A stretch of DNA of 64,000 nucleotides. It comes from Tillus elongatus (Eukaryota; Arthropoda; Insecta; Coleoptera; Cleridae). A program made the translations under genes and the position numbers. The DNA lies in contig OZ023270.1 in assembly GCA_964006375.1 (NCBI GenBank), forward strand, positions 51,757,120-51,821,119. The letters are read 5' to 3'. The notes under the pieces were generated by a model, which saw only the letters and a program-made list of their open reading frames with translations, had not been told where the DNA came from and ran no database searches. Positions within the stretch are counted from its first letter, which is position 1; each line of letters starts with the position of its first letter. Shown in pieces: positions 1-12,926 of the stretch.

Positions 1-488
1 ACGCTAAAGATACAAAAATATACACACGTATGTATGTATTTATGTATATCCAGTACTTTTTATGTTTCAGAGCTAACTGTTCAGAGCAGTTATGAGCTGG
101 GGTAAAAATGTCAAAATAATTAGGCTTAATAAGGCCAAAATCGGTCTTTATCTACTGTGCCAGCTATACACCACAGTGCAGCTAGCATATTTTAATTATT
201 TAATGTATTATATTTTTACGCAAATACAATTACTGGTAGGATTGGTGTTTTTAAATGACAGTTCTTTTTATTGTTATATTGTGTACAACTTTAGCTATTA
301 AGAATAACTTGCCTTTCCGTATTTCCAAGACATGCGATTCTCCATTCCAACTCAGTTTTTAATGTACTTTAATGTTTGTGACATATATAATGCTTTGCAG
401 AAGAGATACAAGCTATATATGTGTTGTTTGTTCACACTATACCATATAAAATACATTAACTCAACTGTGTTTTCTTTCATATATGTAG
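1..488 (+). other. End of an upstream Pur-alpha intron
   Basis: AT-rich DNA with no transposon motif I recognise, ending in the acceptor of the 489 exon. The short open frames here (92-301, 332-488) show no family resemblance and read as chance openings in intron sequence. Confidence 0.6.
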
Positions 489-664
489 GACCTCCAAACC
501 CAGACAATGTACCCGAAGATGGTAAGCTGAAGAGTGAAATGATGATAAAGGATAATCGACGCTACTACTTGGATTTAAAAGAGAATTCTAGGGGCAGGTT
601 CCTGAGAGTCTCTCAGACTATTACCCGTGGAGGGCCACGATCTCAAGTTGCCGTACCTGCACAG
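489..664 (+). CDS. Pur-alpha: Pur-alpha, internal exon (PUR repeat II)
   Basis: This internal exon encodes about 58 residues of a PUR-family protein. It runs from a [16 protein letters not shown] linker through [19 protein letters not shown] to the [11 protein letters not shown] and AVPAQ segment. The YYLDLKEN and RGRFLR cores are hallmarks of the second PUR repeat, a beta-sheet plus helix fold that binds purine-rich single-stranded DNA and RNA. The acceptor is a tatatgtag at 480-488, which leaves two bases to finish a split codon, so an upstream exon must exist outside the window. The donor is CAG|GTAAGT at 664/665, phase 0. The reading frame joins exactly to the exon at 18029. Family assignment rests on recognised sequence; the introns are inferred from splice signals and frame continuity. 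Confidence 0.93.
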
Positions 665-1236
665 GTAAGTTACTTATTGTAGATAGAAAAAGTGGAAATA
701 CAATAAACCAAATTTTGCATGATTAAAAATAATAATGTAGGGTATGGGTAAGGGTGGATGTTAAGTCTATGTTGCAAATTATGTTTGTAATATACATTAT
801 TAATTTTTCAATTAGGTGCATGACATAAAACAATCATTACATTTTTGTTACGAAGTTAACTGATGGATATTTATGTTTTAATATTTAATTGTTGACATGT
901 CATATGTGAGTACATATTATGTACAGATCTTTGACAAAGAAAGTATTATTATTGTTATTGAAGGACACCTTCTGAGGTTATATATACACATGACCTTGAC
1001 CCTAGAAACGACCATTTATGAGCCAAATTTATACGGTAGCTCGAGCAAGGCCCACTTGTCTGGAAATGTTAGAGAATTTTCGTGATGTTAAAAAATTGTC
1101 AGGAAAATTTTGCAAAGGGTGGCCAAGTGTTAAGCAACTTTTATGTTGGTCAAAGAAAATTATATATTAGCTGATTATTCACTTAATTCTGAAATTTTAA
1201 GTTACTAACTTCTAATACAACATTTTGAAAATAAAA

Positions 1237-1400
1237 TAAAATTCTGGACGCCACAAGTGCCGTATCGCAGTGAATTTTCATTAAAAAAATTAATTCAAAT
1301 ATGTCTTTTGAATGGAAGACATCCGATTTGGTCAATTGTGCAAACATTTTCTGACAATAAACTTAAAATTTTCCACACTTTTGTGCTGAGTGTTCTTTTA
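1237..1400 (+). repeat. Fragment of dispersed repeat family R
   Basis: It begins with a TCTGGACGCCACAAGTGC-like motif followed by a GAATTTTC tract. The same motif recurs at about 9357, 62232, 63450 and 63709. It is a short partial copy. Confidence 0.45.
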
Positions 1401-2163
1401 GACAACATGATAAGCCGCGGTTCAAACTTAATTATGAAAATTACTACAATATTTTGGACTGAGAAAGTAAATGCGTGCAGAACATTATACTCTACATATA
1501 TATTTTTTTACACCAATGAAGCTCACAAACAGGCTTGTTCAGGTACGATAAATTTTGATTGAACTGGCTGAAAATAATCTTAAAATGATTTAAATCAATT
1601 TACAAATCTAAACTCACTGTTTGCTGCATAGTCTGCCATTCTGTCTGGCCTTTTTAGAATATGTATCTGGACCGTAGAGACTTTAGTACTTTGTCGGACA
1701 AGCCTTATATCGGTGGCCTTGCCTCCAATGGAGACAGATCCGGCGTCTGAAGAAGATTTTGAGCTTGCAGAACTATTTTATGTTTGAACTAAGCCTAAAC
1801 GAAACAGGTGGCCATTATAAGAGATCCGTTGATGTCCACAGCACACGGTTTTTAAGCTTGGCTCCGCTCGGATTGAATCATGGCGTTGTGAAAAGCTCTC
1901 TGTCGACCCTACTGTAAAAATCCGAACCATTCGTTTGTCAGGTGCTAACTGTATACTAAATTTGAAGACAATATCCTGATTCATTTTAAAGTTATCGTGG
2001 CTACAGACACACATACCGACGGACACAAAAAAATTGTCTCCTAAATCGTGTTTCCTATATGTTTTGACACTTTGTACGACGTTTAAGCAAAAAGAAATTG
2101 AAATTTTTGTCGCCGATGCCACACTTTCACACATATTGACAATGTGGAAGTAATTGTACCTAT

Positions 2164-2665
<502 letters not shown>

Positions 2666-3349
2666 GAAAAAAATTAAAACTGCCATAACTCAATTGTTTT
2701 AACTGGAACAGCCTGTATTTTGTGTTTCAGAAGTGAACGACATGCACTTTGCTCCAAATTTTTATAACGGTCCCTATACCTAAAGACTCCAGTTTTGGAA
2801 ATATTTACATTTATAATCCCATACCATGATTTGCGCAGATTATGTGATTAATTAGCGAATTTTCTAAGAAAAATATTAAAACATTTAAATTAACTTTGGT
2901 ACAAAAAGGTAAGAAATAACTAATTTGATAGGATTACCTACGTTCACATTTCTATGATATATATAATTAGCTGATAAATTCTTTTCACAAATGCCAAATG
3001 AAACTTTTCAGTTGCAGACTTGTATAAGTAATGTTCTTATTTGTGACAGCTTGTGGCATGAAAATATGAGTATTTTTCCGCTTATATTTTTCTTTACTTC
3101 CACTGGTTGAAATGTTTGTGAAAAGTTTAAAAAAAAACTACGTTTTGTTTTTAAATATATTCTTTCAGCAATTTTTTTTTGTTTCTGTTGAAATCGTTAA
3201 AAGATTTTTGTGAAATTTTTGTAATTAATAATAAATATTCAATAAGTAAATGTAAAAAAAAAGGTTTTCGATTTTGGTGAGAAACATATTTGCAAATTTT
3301 TATGTAAATTTTTTTTATCGAGTTTCGTCGAAAAACTTTTTGTGAATAA

Positions 3350-3460
3350 TTATTATATCTTGGTAGATGGGTAGATAGCTTGAAGAGGCTCGTTGGCCAG
3401 GAAAATCGGACCAGTTTGTTCCTGAACATTTTAAGTTTATTTTCGGAACATTTTTGTAGG
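3350..3460 (+). repeat. Short fragment of dispersed repeat family R
   Basis: It contains the CGTTGGCCAGGAAAATCGGA segment and a following TTTATTTTCGG tract, shared with copies near 9540, 10870, 57650, 61510 and 62980. Confidence 0.45.
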
Positions 3461-3839
3461 TTTTCAAAGTTATTTTAATGAAATGTGGTACTTTGTTTCT
3501 ACTATACAGTGCTTTCGAAAAGTAATGTATAAATACATTATTTCTGAAATTGAGTGTTTTTCCAAAAAATCCTCTGGCCCGTCGATTTTGTTTTAAACAA
3601 AGACACCTTTTGACATACGATCCATATTTGTGACAGTGTTGTTCGAGATATCACGTCACCGACAATTTTTTTAAATGGCAACCCCCAATTTCGACCACGC
3701 CATTTGAAAGAGCGCGTCATTCTACGTACACATCGCCAAAAATTATGGCTGCCTGATAGTAGCCTAGGAGACCAGGAATGTTTTTTTTTATTGCTGTCAG
3801 ATAAAAACTTGAAATCGTACTTCGGTAAATAGTTTCTTC

Positions 3840-4663
3840 TGTTTTTTTTTTGTTATCTCTTTAGTTTTTTTGTTGGATGCAGGAGGGGGAAATGCTCATG
3901 CAGACCCCATTCACGGCCCCGTAGCTTCCATGGGATATCGAGGTACTGTGAGGCTGTACTCACTAAAACCCCCTCCCTGGGAGTACCGGACCTTAGTCCA
4001 TACCTCCGTCGGAAAGAATTACACACAATGACATTTTAGGGTATGGATGTTTCCATTCTGTTTTTGCCGCGGGGGCGTTAGCGGGTAAGTATAAGCTTTG
4101 GACGCTTATGCTTGTGTGGAAGTTGCTCGTCGTAGTCGGTGGCACTACGGAGAAGAGCATTTGGGTGAGAAGCGGCTTTTGCTAACTGAGTTGTGGATAG
4201 TTGAGTTATAGACTCAAGTATTGAAGGCATTTCCAGATCAGAGTGAATCTGACAGTTTCGGACAAACCATGGCACTCCGGTTACCATTCTCAGAATTTTG
4301 TTCTGGATGATTTGAAGGGTCTTGATGTGTGTTGCGGCCGCGGTGACCCATGCAGGTGATGCATAGGTCAAGGCTGGCCGGATAATGACTTTGTACATGA
4401 GCAACTTATTGTTCATGGACAATTTGGACTTTCTATTTAGAAGTGGGAAGAGCTTCGAGATGAACATCGAGGCTTTCTTTCGAGCGTGATAGACATGGGG
4501 GCGCCATGTTAAGTGTTTGTCGAGGAAAACCCCGAGGTATTTGGCGGAATCTTGCCAGGGGATTAGACGCTTGTCTAATGAAACGTGTTCGTGAGGTGTG
4601 TGTCTCCTCTTGGAAAATAGGACAGCTGAACATTTGTCGGGGTTTATGGCTAGACTTTAGTTC
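3840..4663 (-). pseudogene. 5'-truncated Jockey-like LINE, RT C-terminal region and 3' tail
   Basis: On the minus strand one frame stays open from about 4663 to 4078 without needing an internal ATG. It reads INPDKCSAVLFSKR, then YLGVFLDKHLTW, then LMYKVIIRPALTYASPAW and KTLQIIQNKILRM, and ends HKRPKLILTR with a stop. These are typical of the thumb and connection region after the reverse-transcriptase catalytic motif in Jockey-clade retrotransposons. Beyond the stop lies a GC-richer 3' UTR and an A-rich run (T-rich on the + strand at 3841-3872). The left neighbour is plain intron; the right end abuts a mariner remnant. It is 5'-truncated and so presumably dead on arrival. Confidence 0.75.
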
Positions 4664-4739
4664 TTATCTTTTGTTTAGCAAAAGCAGTGTGTTTGAAGTG
4701 TTTGTTGAGTAGTGACTTTCGTCATTTTATAAAAGAATG

Positions 4740-5945
4740 GTTAAATAAACTGAACGAGAACGAATTGAAATTGTTTGCATGATCGGATTTGGAGACAGGA
4801 TGCGCACCCAAAAAGAAGTAGTTGAATTGTTCAATGAAACTGATCCTGACCAGGATCCCATTAGCCAAAGCATGGTAAGCGATATTGAGTCTAAATACCA
4901 TAACTTTGGATATGTTCGTGATCTTCCCAAATCTGGTCGACCTTCAAAATCAGGAGAAGATCGACTTAATGTTTTGTTGGCAATACAGGAAAATCATCAC
5001 TCAACACTTAACCAGTTGGCATCTGATTTCGATATAGCAGCGTTCACAGTCCACAAAATTGTGAAAAAAGCAAACTATAATCCTTATAAGGTTTGCCTTG
5101 TTCATGAGCTATCTGAAGACGACTTTGATCGGCGAAATCATTTCTGCGAGCAAATGCAAGAACTATGCACTAATGATAATAATTGTGTAAAAATCTACTT
5201 TTTTCTGACGAGGTTACGTTTGTTTTAAACGGTCATGTCAATAGGCAAAACTGCTGTTATTGTGCTACTGAGAATCCCTGATGGACGATGGAGTATCACA
5301 CTCAATGTCCCCAGAAAGTTAATGTGTGGTGCGGCATAGTCGACGGAAGAATTCTGGGCCCCTGTTTCTTTGACGTGAACCTTACTGGTGCAAAATATTT
5401 GGATTTTCTTCGCGACGACCTTATTCCTGAACTACTAACTTCATATCCAGATATAGAGGAACGTGATCTTCCGAGAAATGACATTTTCTTCCAACACGAT
5501 GGTGCACCTCCCCATTATGCAACACCTGTCCATGCTTATTTAGATATGGTGTTCCAGAGTCGCTGGATAGGGAGAAGGGAGCCGATTGAGTGACCAGCTA
5601 GATCGCCAGATTTGACACCCCTGGATTACTTACTCCTTGTGGGGATACTTAAAAAGCAAGGTATACGTTAATAGACCGGAGAATTTAGAAGATTTAAAAG
5701 CAAGAATTCGTCAAGAAATATATCATATACCTCCTGAGGTTACTGCCAATGTTCAAAAAGAATTTATTAATCGTCTGGGCTACTGTCAGGCAGGCAACAG
5801 TGCAAAATTTGAACATTTAATTTGGTTGATTTTCTACATAATTATTATCATTAAATTTTGTATTTTGTAATTTAAAATACCACCAATTGGCTTTTTAAGT
5901 TCACCAATGCCGTTTGAATGATCCTTTGATATAATTTTCGGTAGA
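4740..5945 (+). pseudogene. Decayed Tc1/mariner-superfamily transposase
   Basis: Three frame-shifted blocks form one transposase. 4779-5228 holds the N-terminal helix-turn-helix region (RTQKEVVELFNE, then LPKSGRPSKSG) and ends in a strand reading LFSDEVTF-like across a frameshift, the first catalytic Asp. 5288-5593 carries KVNVWCGIVDGRILGPCFF and QHDGAPPH, the second Asp. 5595-5870 carries PARSPDLTPLDYLL, the third Asp, followed by EFINRLGYCQAGNS near the end. Catalytic residues are visible but frameshifts and stops prevent expression. No clear terminal inverted repeat was identified; the left side touches a LINE fragment and the right side another at 5950. Confidence 0.78.
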
Positions 5946-5949
5946 CGTT

Positions 5950-7200
5950 GTGCGGGGGCCAGTTCATCTATCCCCTCGCAACTCCAGATTTTCCTTTTGG
6001 ATCGTCGTAAGTTATTTTTGCCGTATTAAACAGCCTTCTGGCGTCCGCTTTAAGTCGGCCCAATTCCCCGTTTCGTCAAGGCATGTGCCTTTGGGTTGCC
6101 TTACGCTTAACAGGACAGGTGCTCTAGTGGGCAAACTTAATAATTTGTTTTAGGTGCCTTGAGGCTTCTTCAAGCTAATCTGCAGTGTCCAGATCACACT
6201 CCAACCCTTGTAACCCCAGCTGAAGATGCATTCTATAGGCATCTCAGTCAGGTAGCCTGGGCACCCTGCGCTCCCCTACACAGCTAATTGCTGTCTCTAT
6301 GTCAAACCTTTTGGTTTGATGGTCAGACATAGAGGGTTTATCTGATACGAACCAGTTTGTTATTGCATGTGTTATAGGCGGGTCGGCAAAGGTTACATCT
6401 AATACCTCTTTTCTGATCACGTTTATAAAGGTTGGCTTGTTACCTTTGTTGACAATGTCTATGTTATTAGCAGACAAGTAATCAAATAGGTAACCTTTCC
6501 TATTAGTATCTGTGCTCCCCCATCCTAAGTGGTGGTGAGCATTGGCATAACATTCGAAGATGAGATGCCTATTCTTTCCTTGCACCATGTGATGAGGGAT
6601 TTGACTTCCTCAGTAGGTGGCTGGTTGTCAACTCCGAGTAAATAGGCTGAGGCCATTACAATATGCCTTTTGCTACCCCTTGTTGGCACTTCTTCCAGTG
6701 CAACTGCAAGTCTGGAGTGATGAACTCTGAAATAGGGGTAACATGTATTTTGTTATTAAGCAGTAGAGCTGCTCTTGGTCTTTAGTGTGTGTTACATGAT
6801 TTTACATTGAGGCCTTTAATTTGTCCTCTATAGATCCAGGGCTCTCGTTTAGGTTTTGTCCAATAAACAAACTTCTAAGCACGCTTGTTGTTGCTTTGGA
6901 ATGGTGCCCTTTTGGAGATTTTTGTTACCTCTTGGGGCTCCTATTGGTCGCCATTTTCGCCTTCTTGTTTATAAACCTTTGTTCCGACTTTGTAATCGAA
7001 GGGGCTGTGGTAGGATCTTTTAAGGGCTTCTTCTCAGTTCCTGAGCACCTACTGCTATTTGGGTTGGGTTTTTCCTTTCAGACTCCTTAGGCCCCTTTTT
7101 TGTTTTAAGAGTGTTCTTCTCGTTGTAAGAGTCCCCCTCTACAGAGGCTTTAGGCAGTCTCTTTACATCTGGGGAACCTGATCGGAGTAAATCACTTCTT
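5950..7200 (-). pseudogene. LINE fragment: endonuclease domain and EN-RT linker
   Basis: On the minus strand 6588-6244 encodes a fragment of an exonuclease/endonuclease/phosphatase domain as used by Jockey and related LINEs. Visible are ECYANAHHHLGWGSTDTN, FDYLSANNIDIVNKG, PTFINVIRKEVLDVTFA and a KPSMSDHQ motif (the SDH catalytic signature). Sequence to about 6830 gives EEVKSLITWCKERIG and related pieces upstream. Sequence at 6240-5950 reads GELGRLKADARRLFN-like, the usual linker before the reverse transcriptase. The element is interrupted by stops and frameshifts. Open frames on the + strand here are shadows. The section 6830-7200 is assigned only by continuity. Confidence 0.68.
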
Positions 7201-7274
7201 TTTTCATATGAAGCTTCCTCTAATGCATACTTATTAATTTTTCAATAATTTTGAAGAAAAAACTCTTGTCTTCT

Positions 7275-7565
7275 GAACAACGTAGAAAATCAACAAGAAG
7301 AGGTGTCGTTTAAGCAAGACGGAGCCCCGCCACACTTTACGCGCCAAGTCAGAGGCACTCTAAATAATATGTTTGGAGATAGATGGATTGGTCATGGTGG
7401 CCCGGTAAAGTGGCCCGCAAGGTCTCCTGATCTCATGCCTTTAGATTTTTTCTTTTAGGGATTTATAAAAAAGAAAGCTAAGGCTATAACACTAACCACG
7501 CCAGAAAATATGAGACTGTATTACACAAGCATGTACGTTAGTGACCCCCAAAATATTGAATAATG
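7275..7565 (+). pseudogene. Tc1/mariner-superfamily transposase fragment
   Basis: The frame reads VSFKQDGAPPHFTRQVRG, then GDRWIGHGGPVKWPARSPDL and MPLDFFF with a stop. These are the second and third catalytic-Asp regions of DDE_3 type transposases. Only this C-terminal part remains, without terminal repeats. The copy differs in sequence from the one at 4740-5945, so it is probably a separate family member. Confidence 0.7.
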
Positions 7566-8154
7566 TGTGCTACTCTTGCCAAAAAAAAAATATTTATGTT
7601 TGGAAGTAAATGGAGGACTTTTAATCGAACTGACATACACAACAAAATAAACAGAGCTGTCAGCTTGTAATGTCAGAATGTTTTAAAAAATTGAACATGT
7701 GTAATGGTCTAAGATAAACAGAGGATAAAAACAAAACAAAATGCTCAGAAGACATGAGGCTATAGCACCGCAATTTTTATCTGCCTGAGTAACCTAATGT
7801 TCTCTGCAGAAAGTATTAAACTCTGGTGAAGAAAACACGACATTATTTAAACTCTGTACAATATGATTACTTTATATTTTGGGTGTCTCTTAACTATTGG
7901 AAATCTGCATTAATAGGGCTACTACGATTTGGTAAAAAAAAATCTAATCCGATCACGGGGTAAGAAAATATTCAGAGTCAAAATTTGGGGTATATTCAGG
8001 TTATGCTTTAATTTTGAAGTGCAGTGTAGTTTAATCTGTGTGTCGAAATATCCCTGTTAGCTAACTTTTTCAATGAAGATTCACTAAAAGTCAAGAAAGA
8101 GTTATATTACAATATTAAAATGGTCGAAGTGGAAAGCAGCGTAAACAGGACAAA

Positions 8155-9340
8155 TAAGTAAATAAATAAATATCGCCTTTATTATCTAAATTAAAATTCT
8201 TATTACTACCCCACAACTACCATCAGGAAAGGGCGAAGTCTAGCAGAGCTATTCACACTCAACCCCAGCCATCAGCGAAAACAGGGCACATTATACGCAG
8301 CTGTGAATCTTCAGCAAAAAAAAACAAAAATAAAATCAACAAGTAAATCTGAAGAAAAATCTAAATTAAAACATGGCTAAATTTCTAAGGAGTCGCAACT
8401 AAAGGCCAAAACTTTAACAATGTAACCACCCAAAACACCTTAGCATCGATGCTCACCACATGGAAACCAACCTTTACCTATTGATTGTTGAGCAAAAACA
8501 ATTTTAATTTATACTTAAATTTGTTAACATTTAACAATTTAAATTCTTGAGGTACTCGATTATACAAATAAATAGATTGATACATAAAGTTACATGATGA
8601 TGTGGCAAAACAACATTTTCGTTAAATCTAGTTGATTTAGAGTGAATGTGTTTATGAGGTGTAAACTTCTGTCTGGGAGATGAAGGTGCTGCAGGGTCAT
8701 TCACAATTTAATGTGTAAATGCTCCCAAATGTAGTAGTCTCCTAGAGTTCATATAAAGTCATCCGTCCTCTTGTATTTTATATGTAATTGGATCATGCTT
8801 TCTGACCCCATATATTAAATGGTAGCAGCTTTTTTTGTACTTTCTGCACTCTATCCTTATTATATTGGGTTAGACAAGAACCATAAATGAAATCACAAAA
8901 GTTGAAGTGTGTCAAGACATGAAACTCACATAACAACTTCCTCGCTTTCTGGTCCAGTAAGAATATGTTACAATATAGAAGGCTCAGGCTAGAGTATGCT
9001 CTCCCAAGTATAAGCTTTAGATGATCTTCTAACCTTGAGTCAGTATCAAAAATATGTCCCAGATTCCTAGCCTTGTTCGTGAAAGGAATTGGAATGTTGT
9101 CAATATGAATTTTAAAATTTTGGATAACAAATTCTTTGTCGTTTTTATTTGCAAAACACATGAGTTAAAGTTTGCTCAACATCAAATTATGTTTTAAGGA
9201 CTGATCTTCAACTGCTACTAGATCTTCATTAATATATTGACAAGCTTGTAAGTAGTCTTTTTTTGGAAAGTGATAATATACCTAAGTATCGTCTGCATAG
9301 ACCTGTATTTTGCACCGACTCACTGAACTTAATATTTCAG
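8155..9340 (-). pseudogene. 5'-truncated LINE, RT palm to 3' end
   Basis: On the minus strand the start, near 9300, encodes QVYADDT, the catalytic box of a non-LTR reverse transcriptase. 9161-8793 gives IPFTNKARNLGHIFDTDSRL, ARKLLCEFHVLTHFNFCDF and YNKDRVQKVQKK, a thumb and C-terminal region common in insect LINEs of the CR1/Jockey group. The 3' UTR ends in short AATA/AAAT tandem units (seen as taaataaataaat at 8158-8171 on the + strand), a typical simple tail for this group. Stops break the frame. Confidence 0.72.
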
Positions 9341-9356
9341 AAGTATATATTATAAA

Positions 9357-11032
9357 AGTCTGGACGCAGCAAGTGTGTTATGGTAGCGAATTTTCGTAAA
9401 AATGTTTTTAATGGCAAATGTCTTGTTTTTAAAATGACATTTGGATAGCAGTATAACTTATATAGCACTAACAATGTACCATATTTCATTAAAATAGCTT
9501 TGTTGTTTCAAAAAGTACAAATATTTTCCGAAAATCAACTTAATAAGTTCCAGAAAAAACTGGACTGATTTTCATGGCGAACACACCTCTTCAAGCTATT
9601 TACGCACCTAAAGAAATAATTTATCACAAGCAGCTTTAGGACCAAAATCGGAAAAAAAATATGAAAATTTGCAAAAATTTCTTGTATAAAAATTCACCAT
9701 TTATCTTTACAGAAATTGCCTTCAGTAATGTTACACAAAATTATATTTTTCACAAAAATTCGACAATCTTTTTTAACAATAACTTACTAAACATTTATTA
9801 TTAATTACCAACATAACAAAAAAATCTTACAAAAAATTATTTCTACGGAAACACTAAAAACATTTTTGCGAAAACTCCAAATTCAGCTACTATTTGAGAG
9901 CGCCTGTATACAGCACCTAGATTTTTTCGACTAGTAATACAAACAAACAGTTCTCTGAATGTGGTATTTCCATGTGGCTCTGCTATCTATTAGTAAAAAC
10001 ACCCTATCGCAATTTGTGATATGTGTTTGTGATGTGGGCCAAAAACGTGAAAAGTTGCAAAACAATTGAAATAGCTGTAGCTCAAGACACCCTATAATTA
10101 ACATATACAAGTTTTTCTCGTATCTTGTATAATAACGGATATATTGAGCTTTACGGTAGAAATGCGTCACCCTGTATATGTGTAAACAGACAAAAATTGA
10201 AACTGACCCAGTATATTGGTTTTAGGGGTTCTAGTTCGCGCTCATTTGAAGAAATTTTTTTTAAATTCGTAAGTCGCGGCGTTCTCAATAACAAATTTTT
10301 TCTACTCTATATCTGAATCTACTGCCAAAGTATCAGAAAGAGGGTTTATTTGGAATGGATTTTCCGAAAATATTTTAGTAAAATAAAGGACAATGATCGT
10401 TGAAGCTGAAACTTAAGACTTTGTAAAACACTTATTGAGACATTACATAATTCGTATTTGTTTCAGATTCGTTGTCTGTAAATTGCAAATTTTGACGTTT
10501 CAAATAGCGATTTTGACGTTTTAAGAAGAAAAATTATAAAATTTTCAAAATATTTTTCTGCTACTTCTTGACCTTTTTGCGTCAAGAAAACTTAACCGTC
10601 GTATCTAATATTCAATGGGTTTTGTTAATCACAGAAAATATTTTGTTTTTGTGCTTTCCTCTGATCACCAGTGGCACCCAATTTTTTTTTTAAATGCCTA
10701 ACTTTTTTTTCTTTTCTTTCAACTTAGAGATCTCATTTTTGGCACGTAGGGTAAGTTTGATAGTAGAAACGTATATGCCAAACTTGGTTGTCATAGCTCT
10801 GTTATTTTTGGAGATACAAAAATTTTCCGAAAGAAAATCCAAAAATTTTCCGGAAAACCTCGTCCGATTTTCCTGGCTAACGAACTTATCCAAGCTACTT
10901 ACAAAACAAAAGAAAGGTACGCGCCAAATTTTATCAATAACCACACCGATAAGTCAAAAAATAATCGTCCGATTTTGATAAAAATTTGGGGTGTACCTTT
11001 CTTTTGTAAGTGGCTTGAATAAGTTCGTTAGC

Positions 11033-11040
<8 letters not shown>
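9357..11040 (-). repeat. Long inverted copy of dispersed repeat family R
   Basis: Read on the minus strand, this contains in order several segments also found on the + strand at 61430-62300. They are the AACTCAAAAAATA start, the GTTCGTTAGCCAGGAAAAT block, the pair of AACGTCAAA motifs near 10500, the CCTTCATTTTACTAAAAT block near 10390, the TATAGGGTGTCTTGAGCTAC block near 10090 and the GCTCTCAAATAG-like block near 9900. The 10690-11040 part also holds a second, oppositely oriented GTTCGTTAGCC segment. No coding capacity was recognised and the superfamily is unknown. Confidence 0.6.
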
Positions 11041-11042
<2 letters not shown>

Positions 11043-11131
<89 letters not shown>

Positions 11132-11147
11132 AACATATATATAAACA
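11043..11147. repeat. (TA)n microsatellite
   Basis: About 85 bp of uninterrupted TA after a CACACACA lead, then a degenerate tail to about 11147. It abuts family R sequence on its left. Confidence 0.95.
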
Positions 11148-11189
11148 CAGATCTCCTCATTAGTGAATTTTTGTTTGGCGAAAAATTCG

Positions 11190-11345
11190 CTAAAAAGCAA
11201 AGGCCCCAAATTGGATCCCTGGGGTATTCCAGGGAGGACATCTGCATAGGTGGAAAAAATGTTATTAACCACAATTTGCATTTTTCTATGAGCCAAATAT
11301 GATTCGACTAGCAACCTTGATGATTAATCAAAACCATAATATCCA
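11190..11345 (-). pseudogene. LINE reverse-transcriptase fragment
   Basis: The minus strand reads LLVESYLAHRKMQIVVNN and then GIPQGSNLGPLLF, the conserved RT motif preceding the catalytic box of Jockey-type LINEs. Only about 50 codons remain, then the frame runs into repeat sequence. Confidence 0.65.
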
Positions 11346-11815
11346 AGTTTGACACAGAGTAATGGACAATTTGCATGTTTTTTTTTCTTCTAATAGCCTA
11401 GTTAGATAGAATATACCAAAAAATACTTATTTACCATGTTAGTTTTATCATTTTGACTGGAATAATAGTTTTAAAAAACATTGAATTCAGTCGACAATTT
11501 GAACACAACGAAGCGACGTCATTTTGCCGCCATTACGTGTGACGTCACAAGTCACGAATCTGCCGGCTGCGGTATACGCTATATGATAATATAATATGTA
11601 TGTGGTATTTATGTGGTTGTGTTGTTTCCGTTTACATTTCACGTGATATATTAAAGATATACTTATTTCATTCGTTCCTTATTAGTGAAAATTGATCATT
11701 CTTCACTATGGAATATTTTTGGAAAGAAACCCACTTATAAGTATTGTATTGTTCCAAAGTGTAAAAATATTATACTATAACAACACAGAAGAAACGGTTT
11801 TTTTAACGTTCCAAG

Positions 11816-12926
11816 CAGGGTTGCCAGGTTTAAAAAAATAAATATCGCCGTTTTGCTGAGCGAGATCGCCCAAAATCGCCAACTTTCCCTCCATGGGAAA
11901 TCGCCCAAAATCTCGTACTTTCTGTAAGAATTGTCACTTGTCAAATCGTCCAAACTGAATTTTTCGGCGGGAATTTTAATTTTTTATATAAAAGCTTTCT
12001 TTTAGGTTGACGAGAAGCTTTAATATAATGATGTATAGTGTTCATAAAGCCTCGGTGGTCCAATAGTGAGAACGTGTGTTTCTGGAACCAAGCGCACTGG
12101 GTTCGGTTCCCAGGGTTCCCCTTTCACTTTTTCAGTACATACTATAAAATTAACATGAGCCGAGAGGTTGTGGCAATGTATTTGAGCAAGTAGAATGTCT
12201 GCACGTTCCGCACTTCCGGGGGACGTAAATCCGTCGGACTCGTGTACCATGCAATGTTAGGCAGGTTAAAGATCCCACCCTCCCTGCAGAAAGGTTCGGC
12301 CAAATTTCCAAGATACTGAGGTAAAACCGCTCCCTGGCGTCGGTGATTGACCATAGTCGCGGAAATAGACCGACGTTAAAGAAGGGAAAAAATCTATAGT
12401 GCATCAAAGTCACATGTAAATAACGGTTTACCTTTGGTCATTAAATTAAAAAAGAAAAAGGAACCAGAAAAATAATTTATTTATAAAATATCAAAATATA
12501 CACTCAACAGCAGTGTTACAAGAATGCAGAAATAAAATATGTTCTCTATATAACGAAACATATAAAATATACTGTAATATAATATAAAACATATAATATA
12601 AAACATAATTTTGTCCCTGTCCCCTATCATCTTTTCTCTATTATCTATCCAAACATGTTGGGTACTCTTGGTTTCTCACGGATGCCGAAATGACATTGCT
12701 CCTCATGGATAAAAGAATGTTTGTCTATGTTACTTCTGAATAAATCAAACTTTGGCGAAACGGTATAGTTTTACAACAGTTCCCTTCCTCAAGATCGCCC
12801 AATTGGCGATTTCTAGATAACAAAAGTAGCCCAATTTACGACTGGGCGCTTTCTTTGACAAAAAACTCGCAACAAAAGATAAAAGATAGCCCAATTTGCG
12901 ATAAAGCGCCCAATCTGGCAACTCTG
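11816..12926. mobile_element. hAT-like nonautonomous element with 8-bp target duplication
   Basis: The element begins CAGGGTTGCCAGGTT and ends in the near inverted AATCTGGCAACTCTG (13 of 15 positions match). It is flanked by a perfect direct repeat GTTCCAAG at 11808-11815 and 12927-12934. An 8-bp duplication and CAG-starting TIRs are typical of hAT transposons. Removing the element plus one copy of the duplication restores the THAP reading frame, which confirms both ends. Subterminal sequence is rich in CGCCCAAT-like motifs. There is no transposase, so any mobilisation would need one in trans. A SINE lies inside. Confidence 0.85.
12048..12395 (+). mobile_element. tRNA-derived SINE, family A, copy 1
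   Basis: It starts GCCTCGGTGGTCCAATAGTG, a tRNA-like 5' end with an A-box-like segment near 12056-12066. A B box, GGTTCGGTTCC, lies at 12100-12110. The unrelated body contains a CAGTACATACTATAAA motif and ends in an A-rich tract after a GTTAAAGAAGGG segment. The same body recurs at 35225 and 42148. It lies inside the hAT-like element, so it is at least as young as its carrier family. Confidence 0.75.

Noticed and set aside
5302..5484. Minus-strand frames across mariner and LINE remnants (also 12020-12413, 16403-16765, 22300-22650 on the opposite strand)
   Set aside because: They are shadows of the coding strand or of SINE sequence and carry no conserved motif.
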